DNA of 64,000 nucleotides, from NCBI RefSeq assembly GCF_009664855.1, contig NZ_CP045928.1:4930331-4994330 (forward strand). Reading direction: 5' to 3'. Both the position numbers and the translations under genes were made by a program. This DNA comes from Flavobacterium sp. SLB02 (GTDB taxonomy: Bacteria; Bacteroidota; Bacteroidia; Flavobacteriales; Flavobacteriaceae). Position 1 is the first letter of the stretch. The number at the start of each line of letters is the position of its first letter. This document shows, one piece after another, positions 1-8,183 of the stretch. The notes under the pieces are model-generated. The model made no database searches. It saw only the letters and a program-made list of their open reading frames with translations, and was not told the origin of the DNA.

Positions 1-1
1 T

Positions 2-151
2 GCTTTTGGACTAAAAGACGAAGCCGAAGCCATCAGAGCGGTTGTAAACAAATCATTAGAAAAAGCAATTGTTACTGAAGATCTGGCTGTAAAAGGTTCT
101 AAAGCATACAAAACCAGCGAAGTTGGAGACTGGCTTGTGGCGAATTTATAG
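2..151 (+). CDS. leuB: 3-isopropylmalate dehydrogenase, C-terminal end only (partial)
   Basis: The last 49 codons of a gene that begins left of the window. The tail holds TEDL, a lysine-rich stretch and TSEVGDWLVANL before the stop, which is the usual C-terminus of LeuB, the NAD-dependent enzyme that oxidatively decarboxylates 3-isopropylmalate in leucine biosynthesis. The active site is not in the window, so the call rests on the tail alone. A strong hairpin follows about 65 bases after the stop. Other isocitrate/isopropylmalate dehydrogenase family members are possible but less likely given TSEVGDW. Confidence 0.75.
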   Translation, partial: AFGLKDEAEAIRAVVNKSLEKAIVTEDLAVKGSKAYKTSEVGDWLVANL

Positions 152-215
152 TTGTTTTGTTTCAGGTTTCAAGTTTCACGTTGTTATTGAAACTTGAAAC
201 AATTTTTAAACAAAA

Positions 216-245
216 AAAAGGGATCAACTTTCGTTGATCCCTTTT
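216..245. terminator. Bidirectional rho-independent terminator
   Basis: A perfect stem made of AAAAGGGATCAAC and GTTGATCCCTTTT around a TTTC loop, with A-run and T-run flanks. It lies between the convergent leuB end and the RRM gene and can end transcripts from both sides. Confidence 0.85.
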
Positions 246-264
246 ATATATTTAGAAAAAAATA

Positions 265-624
265 TTAATATCCTCCTCTGTTACCACCACGGTCATTTCC
301 ACCACGGCTGTTTCCTCCACCATAACCACCGCGTGAATCTCCACCACGACTGTTATTGTTGAAGCTTCTTCTTTCGCCTTCTGGTTTCGGTTCAGATTTA
401 TTAACCACAATTGCACGACCTTGAACAGTAGCTCCGTTCAATTCATCAATTGCTTTTTGAGCTTCTGCATCGTTTGGCATCTCTACGAAACCAAAACCTT
501 TGCTTCTTCCTGTAAATTTATCAGTAATGATTTTAACTGAATCTACTGCTCCGTAAGCCTCGAAAGACTCTCTTAAATCTGCTTCCTCAATACTGAATGG
601 AAGGCTTCCAACAAAAATGTTCAT
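265..624 (-). CDS. Small RRM RNA-binding protein with Gly/Arg-rich tail
   Basis: 119 aa. Residues 1-80 form one RNA recognition motif: the RNP2 strand reads IFVGSLPF at the N-terminus and the RNP1 strand reads KGFGFVEM near residue 42. The tail after about residue 85 is an Arg/Gly/Asn/Ser low-complexity segment with repeated RGG and RGGN units. This architecture is common in cyanobacteria and Bacteroidota, where such proteins bind single-stranded RNA and are often cold-induced; their targets here are unknown. It is monocistronic, reads towards the leuB terminator, and has a long AT-rich upstream region. Confidence 0.9.
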   Translation of the reverse strand: MNIFVGSLPFSIEEADLRESFEAYGAVDSVKIITDKFTGRSKGFGFVEMPNDAEAQKAIDELNGATVQGRAIVVNKSEPKPEGERRSFNNNSRGGDSRGGYGGGNSRGGNDRGGNRGGY

Positions 625-765
625 ATGTACTTATTTATAATAATGTAGCAAATGTAGTCTTATTTTTCTGTAATCTACTATATATTAGTTTATTTATGTT
701 TTTATTTTGATTTAAAAAAATAGAAATCAATAAAACCAAACAATTGCAAATGAAAAACTTAATTT

Positions 766-1248
766 TTAGTAGTTTATCTTCGACATGTAAGGAATTTTAT
801 AAAAAACACCTTCGGTAAAATGGATCTCAGGTTTTTCTCCATCTCCCGCATTCTCATTTACTGCCGTAAACCGAAATGTACCTGAAATAGTGCTGTTTTT
901 AACATCAAATTCTGTAATCACAATCTGGCCATTACCCAGATTTGTACCTGTAGTCAATTTAGGCACTGTACTGGCAAAAACATCAGAATAGGAAGCCGTA
1001 ACTTGATCATTAACACCCAAAATATATGTTTGAGGAATTGGAGATGGCATTCTAAGAATTACTTTTTCAGCTCCTAAACCTCCTTCGATAACTAAAGTTG
1101 TGTTTAATTCGGTATAAGCTGTATAATTTTGAGCTCTCCAGAAAACGTTATCTTTTAATCCCTGAAAAGCAGGAGTATTAAATTTCACATCTTCAGTACA
1201 AGCTGCAAACACAAAAACACTAAATAACAAGTAGATATATTTTTTCAT
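766..1248 (-). CDS. Small lipoprotein, DUF6252-like
   Basis: About 160 aa from the chosen start MKKYIYLLFSVFVFAAC. A start seven codons upstream is open, but this one places the signal peptide at the N-terminus. The lipobox FAAC ends a single hydrophobic helix, so the mature protein should be lipidated. The rest is beta-rich and resembles the DUF6252 lipoproteins of Bacteroidota, including a segment on free-form sheet strands ending in FTEGVF. No catalytic motif is visible. It stands alone, divergent from rpsP. Function unknown. Confidence 0.7.
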   Translation of the reverse strand: MKKYIYLLFSVFVFAACTEDVKFNTPAFQGLKDNVFWRAQNYTAYTELNTTLVIEGGLGAEKVILRMPSPIPQTYILGVNDQVTASYSDVFASTVPKLTTGTNLGNGQIVITEFDVKNSTISGTFRFTAVNENAGDGEKPEIHFTEGVFYKIPYMSKINY

Positions 1249-1389
1249 AAAGTCATGAATTTGAGGCAAAAGTACCTTATTTGAGTCGAAAAATGAAAAT
1301 TTAAACCCTGAAACAGCTTAAAAAAACAGCAAAAATCTGCATCAAATATATTTAATAAAGTTTGAAACCAATAATTCATAAAAAAATTA

Positions 1390-1397
1390 TATCTTTG
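1390..1397 (+). promoter_or_regulatory. -7 box of the rpsP promoter
   Basis: TATCTTTG matches the Bacteroidota primary sigma -7 consensus TAnnTTTG and lies 50 bases before the rpsP start. A TTTG at 1361-1364 may act as the -33 element, but the spacing (25) is longer than usual. Confidence 0.6.
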
Positions 1398-1446
1398 CGC
1401 CCTTAATTAACAGAGGTCGAGTACCTCAAAATTTAATCATAAGATT

Positions 1447-2013
1447 ATGTCAGTAAAAATTAGATTACAAAGACACGGTAAAAAAGGAAAACCTTTTTAC
1501 TGGGTTGTAGCTGCAGATGCACGCTCAAAGAGAGATGGTAAATACTTAGAGAAAATCGGTACTTACAATCCAAACACTAACCCAGCAACTATCGACTTAA
1601 ACCTTGATAGTGCAGTTAAATGGTTACACAATGGTGCACAACCAACTGATACTGCAAGAGCAATTCTTTCTTACAAAGGTGCTTTATTGAAACACCACCT
1701 TGATGGAGGTATTCGTAAAGGTGCTTTAACTCAAGAGCAAGCTGATGCTAAATTATCTGCTTGGTTAGATGCTAAAGCTGGAAAAGTTGATGCTAAAAAA
1801 GAAGGTTTAACAAAAGCGCAAGCTGATGCTAAAGCTAAAGCTTTTAAAGCAGAACAAGAAGTTAACGCTAAACGTTTAGCTGCTGCAGCTCAAGCTGAAG
1901 CTGATGCTATCGCTGCTGCAACTCCTGCAGTTGAAGAAGAAGTTGCTGAAGTTGAAGCATCTACTGAAGAAGCTCCTGCTGCTGAAGAAAATAACGAAAC
2001 AACTGAAGCATAA
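1447..2013 (+). CDS. rpsP: 30S ribosomal protein S16 with C-terminal extension
   Basis: 188 aa. Residues 1-80 are canonical S16 (N-terminal VKIRLQRHGKKGKPFYWVV, then the DGKYLEKIGTYNP segment), a primary 16S rRNA-binding protein of the small subunit. Typical S16 is about 80-90 aa. The extra hundred residues are a charged helical stretch followed by an Ala/Glu/Val-rich acidic tail, as commonly seen in Bacteroidota S16. It is the first gene of a cluster with rimM 15 bases downstream, the conserved rpsP-rimM pairing. The tail codes are strongly GCT/GAA biased, consistent with high expression. Confidence 0.97.
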   Translation: MSVKIRLQRHGKKGKPFYWVVAADARSKRDGKYLEKIGTYNPNTNPATIDLNLDSAVKWLHNGAQPTDTARAILSYKGALLKHHLDGGIRKGALTQEQADAKLSAWLDAKAGKVDAKKEGLTKAQADAKAKAFKAEQEVNAKRLAAAAQAEADAIAAATPAVEEEVAEVEASTEEAPAAEENNETTEA

Positions 2014-2028
2014 TTATATTTAGCGAGA

Positions 2029-2553
2029 ATGCGTAAAGAAGATTGTTTTTATTTAGGTAAAATCGCTAAAAAATTTAGTTTCAAAGGTGAAGTTCTGGCT
2101 TATTTAGACACGGACGAACCTGAGTTATACGAAAATCTGGAATCAGTGTTTATTGAATGCAATAAACACCTGGTTCCTTTTTTTATTGAAAAAAGTTCAT
2201 TGCACAAAAACGATTTTCTAAGAATTCGTTTTGAAGATATGAATACCGAAGAAGATGCAGATGCCATTATGGGCAATGCTATTTATCTTCCTTTAAATAT
2301 GTTACCAAAACTTAGTGGTAACAAATTTTATTTCCACGAAGTTATCGGTTTTGAAATCGAAGACCAACGCCTGGGTGTTTTTGGCAAAATCGTTGCCGTA
2401 AATGATTCTACCGCACAACCTCTTTTTGAAGTTTTAAATGGCGAAGTAGAAATGCTGATTCCAATGATCGATCATTTCCTTGTAAAAATTGATCGTGAAA
2501 ACAAAAAAGTTATCATGAACCTTCCGGAAGGATTGGTGGAGATGTACTTGTAA
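2029..2553 (+). CDS. rimM: Ribosome maturation factor RimM
   Basis: 174 aa, the usual length. The N-terminal barrel starts with CFYLGKIAKKFSFKGEVLAY, the RimM signature of an N-terminal glycine-containing beta strand. The C-terminal PRC-barrel-like half holds FYFHEVIGFEI and ends MNLPEGLVEMYL. RimM binds S19 and helps mature the 3' domain of 16S rRNA. It follows rpsP by 15 bases, so the two are very likely cotranscribed, and trmN6 follows 61 bases later. Confidence 0.95.
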   Translation: MRKEDCFYLGKIAKKFSFKGEVLAYLDTDEPELYENLESVFIECNKHLVPFFIEKSSLHKNDFLRIRFEDMNTEEDADAIMGNAIYLPLNMLPKLSGNKFYFHEVIGFEIEDQRLGVFGKIVAVNDSTAQPLFEVLNGEVEMLIPMIDHFLVKIDRENKKVIMNLPEGLVEMYL

Positions 2554-2614
2554 AAAGTCCTCAGTTTTCAGTTGCTTACTTTTCTTAGATATCTTTATTT
2601 TAAATTTTTCAGCA

Positions 2615-3328
2615 ATGTCTAAATTCACTTTCAAGCAATTTTCTGTAGAACAAGATAAAACTGCCATGAAAATCGGCACAGACGGTGTTTTATTAGGATC
2701 TTGGGCTCCAATTCATCATAATCCTTTTAGTGTACTAGATATTGGTGCAGGAACTGGTATTATTGCTTTGATGCTTGCTCAGCGATCTCATGCAGAACAA
2801 ATTGATGCTCTTGAAATTGACGAAGATGCATACGAACAGGCAGTTGATAATTTTGAAAATTCTCCCTGGGGTGATCGCTTATTTTGTTTTCATGCAGGTT
2901 TAGATGAATTTATCGAAGAACCGGAAGACGAATATGATCTGATTGTTTCAAATCCGCCTTTTTATGCCGAAGATTATAAAACCGAAAATGAACAACGGGA
3001 TTTAGCACGCTTTCAGGATGCAATGCCTTTTGAAGAACTGGTTGAAGCTGCCGATTTGCTTTTATCCGAAAACGGAATATTTGCAATAATTCTTCCTTAT
3101 AGAGAAGAAGCAAAATTTATCGCTTTAGCAAAAGCATCAGAATTATATCCCACCAAAATTACGCGAGTAAAAGGAACACCAACCTCAAGCGTAAAGCGTA
3201 GTTTATTGGCTTTTAGCCGAAATGAAACTGACGAAATCGAAATCGACGAATTAACAATCGAAATCGAGAGGCATGTTTATACTTCGGAATATATCGAATT
3301 GACGAAAGAGTTTTACCTGAAGTTTTAA
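2615..3328 (+). CDS. trmN6: tRNA1(Val) A37 N6-methyltransferase
   Basis: 237 aa. A class I SAM methyltransferase: motif I is VLDIGAGTGIIALMLAQ near residue 43, the acidic loop ALEIDEDA follows, and the catalytic NPPFY (residues about 112-116) is diagnostic for N6-adenine methylation. FTFKQFSVEQDKTAMKIGTD at the N-terminus is typical of YfiC/TrmN6, which methylates A37 of tRNA-Val. It probably belongs to the rpsP-rimM transcript. Its stop overlaps the stop of the convergent HlyD gene by four bases, so no terminator separates them. Confidence 0.9.
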   Translation: MSKFTFKQFSVEQDKTAMKIGTDGVLLGSWAPIHHNPFSVLDIGAGTGIIALMLAQRSHAEQIDALEIDEDAYEQAVDNFENSPWGDRLFCFHAGLDEFIEEPEDEYDLIVSNPPFYAEDYKTENEQRDLARFQDAMPFEELVEAADLLLSENGIFAIILPYREEAKFIALAKASELYPTKITRVKGTPTSSVKRSLLAFSRNETDEIEIDELTIEIERHVYTSEYIELTKEFYLKF

Positions 3329-4617
3329 ACCTGTTCGAAAATACTTTTGAACTGATACAAAATTCTCTCGATTAGTCGCAGATCCTCAGTTACAATTTCG
3401 GCACTTCCTTTCATTTCCTGCTGAAAAACGATTTGTTTTTTATAAGAAGTCTGCAGTCCGTTTGGAAGAGCGACATCCAGTAATAAATTTCCATCTTTGT
3501 CCGGAACCAGAGAAATATTCTGGATCTTTCCTTTTAGCACACCAAATTCCCTGTCCGGAAAATTCGCTAAGCGAATATTTACCGTTTGCCCCACTTTTAT
3601 CTTTCCGGAATTTAAAGCCGGCGCTTTAACCTTCCCAACAAAACCATTTTTTGTATCCGGAATAATAGAAAACACATTATCACCAACATTTATGGTTTGA
3701 TTTTCTGTCCAAACCTGCAAAAATGTAACCACTCCGCTAACAGACGATTTTAAAGCATAAGCCAATTCCCAATCTTTTATTACTTTTTTAAGCTGATAAA
3801 ATGATTGCGCCATATTCCTACCCAATGTAACTTCTTCCTTAGTGCCGCTTATTTGCGAATTCTGACTTAATTTTGAATTATCAATCAAAGAGGACTTCAA
3901 CTGAGAAATAGACGTTAAAAGCCCTTTATAATTCTTCTGTGCCTGAAGATAACCTAACTTTTTAGCCTCCATTTCCTGAGCCGAAATAATTCCTTTATTG
4001 AAGAGGGTTTCAAAACGGGCAACTTCGTTTTTCTGAAGCTGTAATTCACTTTCGTTAATTACCTTTTGCTGTTGCAGAATTTCTAATCTTTCTTTGATCT
4101 GAACTTTCTCTGAAACCTGTGCTCTGTTTTCGACCTGAAAAGGCTGCAAATCTTTATTTAATTCTTCTGCCTGATAATCTTTTTGAAAAACAGCAAAAGC
4201 ACTTTCGATTTCCCCTAATTGTGCATTTTTTAGCAAAGCAAAAGGAAAAGCTTTTTGGGGGTTGTTGATATTATACTCATCAACTATTTTTTTCAATAAA
4301 AAAACATCTTTGTAATTGGCTGTGTTTTCGATAATCGCGAGTGTACTGTTTTTTGAAACTAGCGATTTATTTTTTACCAAAATAGCCTCGATACGTCCTG
4401 AAGATTTCGAAACTATTTTCTCTGGCGGAATATTGGTCGTAATAACAATTTCGGTATTTACAACATCCGGGTATTTGATAAACCAGGACACAAAAAATAG
4501 CATAAAAATAATTACAAATATCAATACGGTCCCCCAACGTATCATCCAGTGGGGTACTCTGGTAAGGATGTCCTGAACTTCCTCACTTCTTAATTCGAAT
4601 GTAGTATCTTCTGCCAT
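3325..4617 (-). CDS. HlyD-family membrane fusion protein of a peptide exporter
   Basis: 430 aa. One membrane helix at about residues 24-47 is followed by a short lipoyl-like half motif (SGRIEAILVKNKSLVSKNSTLAIIEN), a long coiled-coil hairpin (about 130-270) and a C-terminal beta-barrel part with GEVEMLIP-like strands. This is the periplasmic adaptor that links an inner-membrane ABC exporter to an outer-membrane channel. The start lies two bases after the stop of the C39 ABC exporter, so they form one transcription unit. No TolC-type gene is in this locus; the channel must come from elsewhere. Confidence 0.92.
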   Translation of the reverse strand: MAEDTTFELRSEEVQDILTRVPHWMIRWGTVLIFVIIFMLFFVSWFIKYPDVVNTEIVITTNIPPEKIVSKSSGRIEAILVKNKSLVSKNSTLAIIENTANYKDVFLLKKIVDEYNINNPQKAFPFALLKNAQLGEIESAFAVFQKDYQAEELNKDLQPFQVENRAQVSEKVQIKERLEILQQQKVINESELQLQKNEVARFETLFNKGIISAQEMEAKKLGYLQAQKNYKGLLTSISQLKSSLIDNSKLSQNSQISGTKEEVTLGRNMAQSFYQLKKVIKDWELAYALKSSVSGVVTFLQVWTENQTINVGDNVFSIIPDTKNGFVGKVKAPALNSGKIKVGQTVNIRLANFPDREFGVLKGKIQNISLVPDKDGNLLLDVALPNGLQTSYKKQIVFQQEMKGSAEIVTEDLRLIERILYQFKSIFEQV

Positions 4618-4619
4618 TA

Positions 4620-6812
4620 TTAATTTCCTAATTGTAATTGATTTTTAACCAGTTCAAAATAATTTCCTTTTTGTTCTACCAAAGCAGAATGATTGCCAAT
4701 CTCTATAATTTTTCCTTTATCCAAAACCACGATTTGATCTGCATTCATCACTGTACTCAGTCGGTGTGCAATAACAACAACCGTTTTATCTTTAAAGAAA
4801 ACATCCAGTTTTCGCATAATTTCTTTCTCATTATTAGCATCTAAGGCCGATGTTGCTTCATCAAAAAACAATATTTCAGGATTTTTATAAACTGCCCTTG
4901 CTATTTGCATACGCTGTTTCTGTCCTGTACTCATTCCGGTTCCTTCGGCTCCAATTTTAGTATTATAACCAAGAGGTAAACCGCTGATATATTCTTTTAT
5001 ATTGGCCACATCTGCTGCATAAACCAAGCGCTCTTTATCGACTTTATCGACACCAAAAGCAATATTATTGGCGATAGTGTCACTAAAAATAAAACCTTCC
5101 TGCATTACTGCGCCAATATTGGATCGCCATGCTTTTTGCGAAATATTTTTAAACTGTGTATTGCCTATAGTAATTTCTCCTTTTTCAGGTTCATAAAATT
5201 TAAGAAGCAGTTTCATTAATGTTGTTTTTCCGCTTCCGCTAACGCCTACTATTGCGGTTACTTTATTAGCAGGAATTTTTAGCGTTAAATCATCTAAAAC
5301 CGGGATATCTGATCCCAGATAACGGTACGAAAGATTCTTTATCTCGATATCAGAGTCAAATGGCACATCACTTGTCTGATGAACTTCTTGTTGCGTTTCA
5401 TCTTCTTTCTCGTGAATTTCAGACAATCTGGCCAATGAAATTTTAGCATCCTGAAGTTCTCTCACAAATTCTATAAGCTGTGTAATAGGACCATTTAAAC
5501 TTCCTACAATCGAACTTATCGCCAGCATCATCCCCAACGTTATAGAACCATCAATTACCAGTTTTGCAGAAAGAAATATGATGAAAATATTTTTTAGCTC
5601 ATTGATGACAGACGAACCAATGGTTTGTGTTTGTTCTAAAACCAATCCTTTTATCGAAACCCTGAAAAGTCTGGCCTGAATATACTCCCAACCCCAGCGT
5701 TTTTGTTTTTCGGCATTATGCAGTTTAATTTCCTGCATTCCGTTAATAAGTTCCATTACTTTGTTTTGCTCGTTCGAAACCTCGGCAAAACGTTTGTAAT
5801 CGAGAACTTCTCTTCGTTTTAAAAACAAAGTGATCCATCCAAAGTAGAGAATACTTCCAACAAAAAACACAAAGAATATCTGAAGGTTAAAATAAGCCAA
5901 CACTCCTCCGAGCACGAACATATTAATTACAGAAAACAAAACATTTAATGATGACGTGGTAAGAATTTTTTCGATTCTTCGATGATCATTAATACGCTGC
6001 ATAATATCTCCGGTCATTCGCACATCAAAAAACGAAATAGGGAGATTCATTAATTTAATAAAGAAATCTGATATAAGCGAAATATTGATACGGGTAGAAA
6101 GATGCAATAATATCCAACTCCTGATAAGCTCTAATCCTGTCTTTCCTGCAAAAAGAAATAATTGCGCAAAAAGAATCAAATAAATAAAATGTATGTTTTG
6201 ATTTTGTATCCCTACATCGACAATACTTTGGGTTAAAAACGGGAAAATTAGCTGCAGCATACTGCTGGCCAATAATCCTATACTCAATTGGGTCAAAAAA
6301 GATTTGTATCGCAACACATATTGCGACAACAGTCTAAAACCTAAACCTTTATTTTCTTCTTTATCAAATTCAGACTGAAAAAACTTTGGAGCGGCTTCCA
6401 TCAATAAAGCAACGCCTTCCTGAGTAAATTCATCTGCATTGTTGCCTATCCAGAATTTAATAAAATCCTGCTTGTTATATTCGATTAAACCAAAAGCCGG
6501 ATCTGAGATATAATAGACTCCTCTTTTGATTTTATAAAGCACAACATAATGGTTTTTATTCCAATGCAAAATACAAGGCAATGGAGCCTCTTGCAATCTT
6601 TCCAGATTTAATTTTACACCTAAAGTCCTAAAACCAATTTTCTCTGCGGCATCGCTTAAAAAAAGCAAATTACTACCTTCACGAGTTGTTTCGCTAATGT
6701 CCCTCAACTCCTGAATGTTGATTGTTTTTCCGTAATGTTTAGCTACTATCTTTAAACATGTTGGTCCGCAATCCTTATAATCGGCCTGCTTATAATTGGT
6801 GAATTTTTTCAA
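4620..6812 (-). CDS. C39 peptidase-containing ABC exporter for GG-leader peptides
   Basis: 730 aa in three parts. The N-terminal C39 peptidase has Cys15 in DCGPTC, His88 in NHYVVLY and Asp104 in SDPAFG, so it should cleave after double-glycine leaders. Six membrane helices span about 165-440. The ATPase has Walker A GVSGSGKTT, a variant signature MSTGQKQR (Thr for Gly) and Walker B ILFFDEATSALD. Such proteins trim and export bacteriocin-like peptides in one step. It sits downstream of five GG-leader precursor genes on the same strand and directly upstream of hlyD. A -7 box 51 bases upstream suggests it can also be transcribed apart from the precursors. Confidence 0.96.
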   Translation of the reverse strand: MKKFTNYKQADYKDCGPTCLKIVAKHYGKTINIQELRDISETTREGSNLLFLSDAAEKIGFRTLGVKLNLERLQEAPLPCILHWNKNHYVVLYKIKRGVYYISDPAFGLIEYNKQDFIKFWIGNNADEFTQEGVALLMEAAPKFFQSEFDKEENKGLGFRLLSQYVLRYKSFLTQLSIGLLASSMLQLIFPFLTQSIVDVGIQNQNIHFIYLILFAQLFLFAGKTGLELIRSWILLHLSTRINISLISDFFIKLMNLPISFFDVRMTGDIMQRINDHRRIEKILTTSSLNVLFSVINMFVLGGVLAYFNLQIFFVFFVGSILYFGWITLFLKRREVLDYKRFAEVSNEQNKVMELINGMQEIKLHNAEKQKRWGWEYIQARLFRVSIKGLVLEQTQTIGSSVINELKNIFIIFLSAKLVIDGSITLGMMLAISSIVGSLNGPITQLIEFVRELQDAKISLARLSEIHEKEDETQQEVHQTSDVPFDSDIEIKNLSYRYLGSDIPVLDDLTLKIPANKVTAIVGVSGSGKTTLMKLLLKFYEPEKGEITIGNTQFKNISQKAWRSNIGAVMQEGFIFSDTIANNIAFGVDKVDKERLVYAADVANIKEYISGLPLGYNTKIGAEGTGMSTGQKQRMQIARAVYKNPEILFFDEATSALDANNEKEIMRKLDVFFKDKTVVVIAHRLSTVMNADQIVVLDKGKIIEIGNHSALVEQKGNYFELVKNQLQLGN

Positions 6813-6862
6813 CTTATATTCATTTATTTCAGAGCAATTTAAGATTAAATTTCTTTATTTAA

Positions 6863-6870
6863 CAAAAATA
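6863..6870 (-). promoter_or_regulatory. -7 box for the ABC exporter gene
   Basis: On the minus strand this reads TATTTTTG, matching TAnnTTTG, about 50 bases before the exporter start. No clear -33 element at the usual distance. Confidence 0.4.
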
Positions 6871-6917
6871 TGATATTTACTATTAAATTAATTATTTCTC
6901 TTTTTTTCAAACATTTT

Positions 6918-6960
6918 AAACAACTTATTTTAAAGTGATTACATTTAAAACAAGTTGTTT
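6918..6960. repeat. 43-bp inverted repeat upstream of the exporter
   Basis: Arms AAACAACTT and AAGTTGTTT flank inner arms TTTTAAA and TTTAAAA, giving a nearly symmetrical 43-base element between the last precursor gene and the exporter. It lies upstream of the -7 box at 6863-6870 and could be an operator; no regulator is assigned. Confidence 0.45.
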
Positions 6961-7033
6961 CTATTTAATCTCTAAATCAATTTATTCGATCATTCTCTAT
7001 CATTCAAAGTACCGTTACGATCTGTATAAAAGA

Positions 7034-7070
7034 AACCGCCAAAATAAAATCATGAGGCGGTTCCTTTTTA
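7034..7070. terminator. Hairpin after the last minus-strand precursor
   Basis: AACCGCC and GGCGGTT form a 7-bp GC-rich stem with a 15-base loop, T-rich on both sides. It would partly separate precursor transcripts from the exporter genes, a common way to make more precursor than transporter. Confidence 0.5.
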
Positions 7071-7088
7071 TTTAAAACTAAAAAAAAA

Positions 7089-7277
7089 TTAGTGGTCCAA
7101 TAAACAACTTTCTTCAATAACTGACGAGCAAACCTCACCTTCTCCCGGATGTATAATACCGGCAAAAGTGCCATCAGGACAATAACAAGCCTCAATTCCC
7201 GGGCCTGCTCCATTAATACTTTTCTTTTCAGTAGCACTTAAAACTTCAACCCCAATTAAATCTTTCAATTTTTTCAT
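7089..7277 (-). CDS. GG-leader-type secreted peptide precursor with NGA variant
   Basis: 62 aa. The leader MKKLKDLIGVEVLSATEKKS ends INGAGPG, so the usual Gly-Gly cleavage site is Gly-Ala or shifted. The core has four cysteines and the segment CYCPDGTFAGI, which resembles CPDGSLPGI in the precursor at 8184-8426. A start with MKK and an upstream 37-base block shared with the precursor at 8471-8650 support the gene. Probably a substrate of the C39 exporter downstream; the product is unknown (bacteriocin-like or signal). Confidence 0.75.
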   Translation of the reverse strand: MKKLKDLIGVEVLSATEKKSINGAGPGIEACYCPDGTFAGIIHPGEGEVCSSVIEESCLLDH

Positions 7278-7299
7278 AATTTGTTTTTTGATTTTGTTA

Positions 7300-7336
7300 G
7301 TACTCCAATCATTTTAAGACAGTTGAAGCCTCTGTC
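7300..7336 (-). promoter_or_regulatory. Conserved upstream block, copy 1
   Basis: The region upstream of the 62-aa precursor contains, on the plus strand, TACTCCAATCATTT followed by GACAGTTGAAGCCTCTGTC, an imperfect palindrome. An almost identical block lies upstream of the precursor at 8471-8650. This is either a shared promoter/operator or the residue of gene duplication. Confidence 0.45.
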
Positions 7337-7380
7337 TGCTAAAAAACTATCATAATATTTTATTACCATTATATTCTATG

Positions 7381-7415
7381 AAAAAAAAACAGAGAAGATA
7401 GATATCTTCTCTGTT
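7381..7415 (-). terminator. Rho-independent terminator
   Basis: A 12-bp stem (ACAGAGAAGAT and ATCTTCTCTGT with flanks) followed on the minus strand by a run of nine T. It ends transcripts coming from the precursor genes to the right, leaving the 62-aa precursor on its own transcript. Confidence 0.8.
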
Positions 7416-7422
7416 AGGGTAT

Positions 7423-7584
7423 TTAAAAACCATATTTATTAGAAATACAATTTCTGTAGGAGATGGCACTGGTTAACCCTAACCAAATAAAAATCAACTC
7501 AGTGACCAATTTTCCTAAAGAATCCCAACACCAATCATCAATGTGGGGAAATTGCTCAATGTTCCACGATCGAGCGCCTACAAA
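7423..7584 (-). pseudogene. Possible coding remnant without a start codon
   Basis: An open frame of 53 codons whose stop lies 8 bases before the terminator at 7381-7415. It encodes a Trp- and aromatic-rich stretch (for example WNIEQFPHIDDWCWDSLGKL, then a hydrophobic segment LIFIWLGLTSAIS). No ATG or GTG opens it and an in-frame stop lies just upstream. It may be the 3' end of a deleted gene whose terminator survived, or chance. I do not recognise a family. Confidence 0.25.
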
Positions 7585-7648
7585 TTAAAAAAAACATGAC
7601 TAAATTCTAAAAAAGGCTATACTGTATTTCTCTTAAAATGGTTAAAAA

Positions 7649-7840
7649 TTAACAACAAAGGCGACTTGTTTCGCATATACCTGCTGATGTATTCACAGGA
7701 CAACTTCCGCCTACTGGTATTAAAACGCACCCAGCTTCGATCGCGTGAACCCAACATTCAGGAATTCCTCCTTTTATTGTTTTCTGCTCACTCTTGCTTA
7801 TATGCTGTGCGCTTTCTAAATTCAAAATATTCTTTAACAT
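7649..7840 (-). CDS. GG-leader secreted peptide precursor
   Basis: 63 aa when started at MLKNILNLESAQ; a start nine codons upstream is open, but the paralogues all begin at M(L/I)KNILNLE. The leader ends SEQKTIKGG, a clear double-glycine site. The core of about 38 residues has six cysteines, including a CC terminus. Leader similarity to three neighbours, the C39 exporter downstream and the disulfide-forming VKOR upstream all point to an exported, disulfide-bonded peptide. Activity unknown. Confidence 0.85.
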   Translation of the reverse strand: MLKNILNLESAQHISKSEQKTIKGGIPECWVHAIEAGCVLIPVGGSCPVNTSAGICETSRLCC

Positions 7841-7898
7841 TATAAAATATTGATGTTGAAACTCCAATTATATTTTATTGTAACGACTCAGTCAACTA

Positions 7899-8111
7899 TT
7901 AACACGGAGCCATTAATATAGAACATTGATTATTTCCTATATATGCTGGTCTTAAGTTACGCGGATAAGCTAAACATTGTTCCTGCGTAGCATAAAACAC
8001 AACAAACTCTCCGCACTCACCATCTGGCGGAATACTTCCTCCATTGATACTTTTTTGCTCATTTTCGCTTAGAGAATAAGCTCCTTCAAGGTTTAAAATG
8101 TTTTTTATCAT
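7899..8111 (-). CDS. GG-leader secreted peptide precursor
   Basis: 70 aa. Leader MIKNILNLEGAYSLSENEQK ends SINGG. The core (about 44 residues) has four cysteines with spacing unlike its neighbours, ending SILMAPC. Same leader family as the genes at 7649, 8184 and 8471, so it should use the same exporter while delivering a different core. No known bacteriocin motif seen. Confidence 0.87.
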   Translation of the reverse strand: MIKNILNLEGAYSLSENEQKSINGGSIPPDGECGEFVVFYATQEQCLAYPRNLRPAYIGNNQCSILMAPC

Positions 8112-8183
8112 GACTATGTTTTTTTGTTTTGTTTTTTTGAATGATATCTTCTTCTAAAATCAAAGTAGACTTATTTTACTCAC

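Noticed and set aside
7004..7237. Open frame of 77 codons overlapping the 62-aa precursor
   Set aside because: The other frame has a leader, cysteines and a paralogous core; this frame runs through the terminator hairpin and has no recognisable features.
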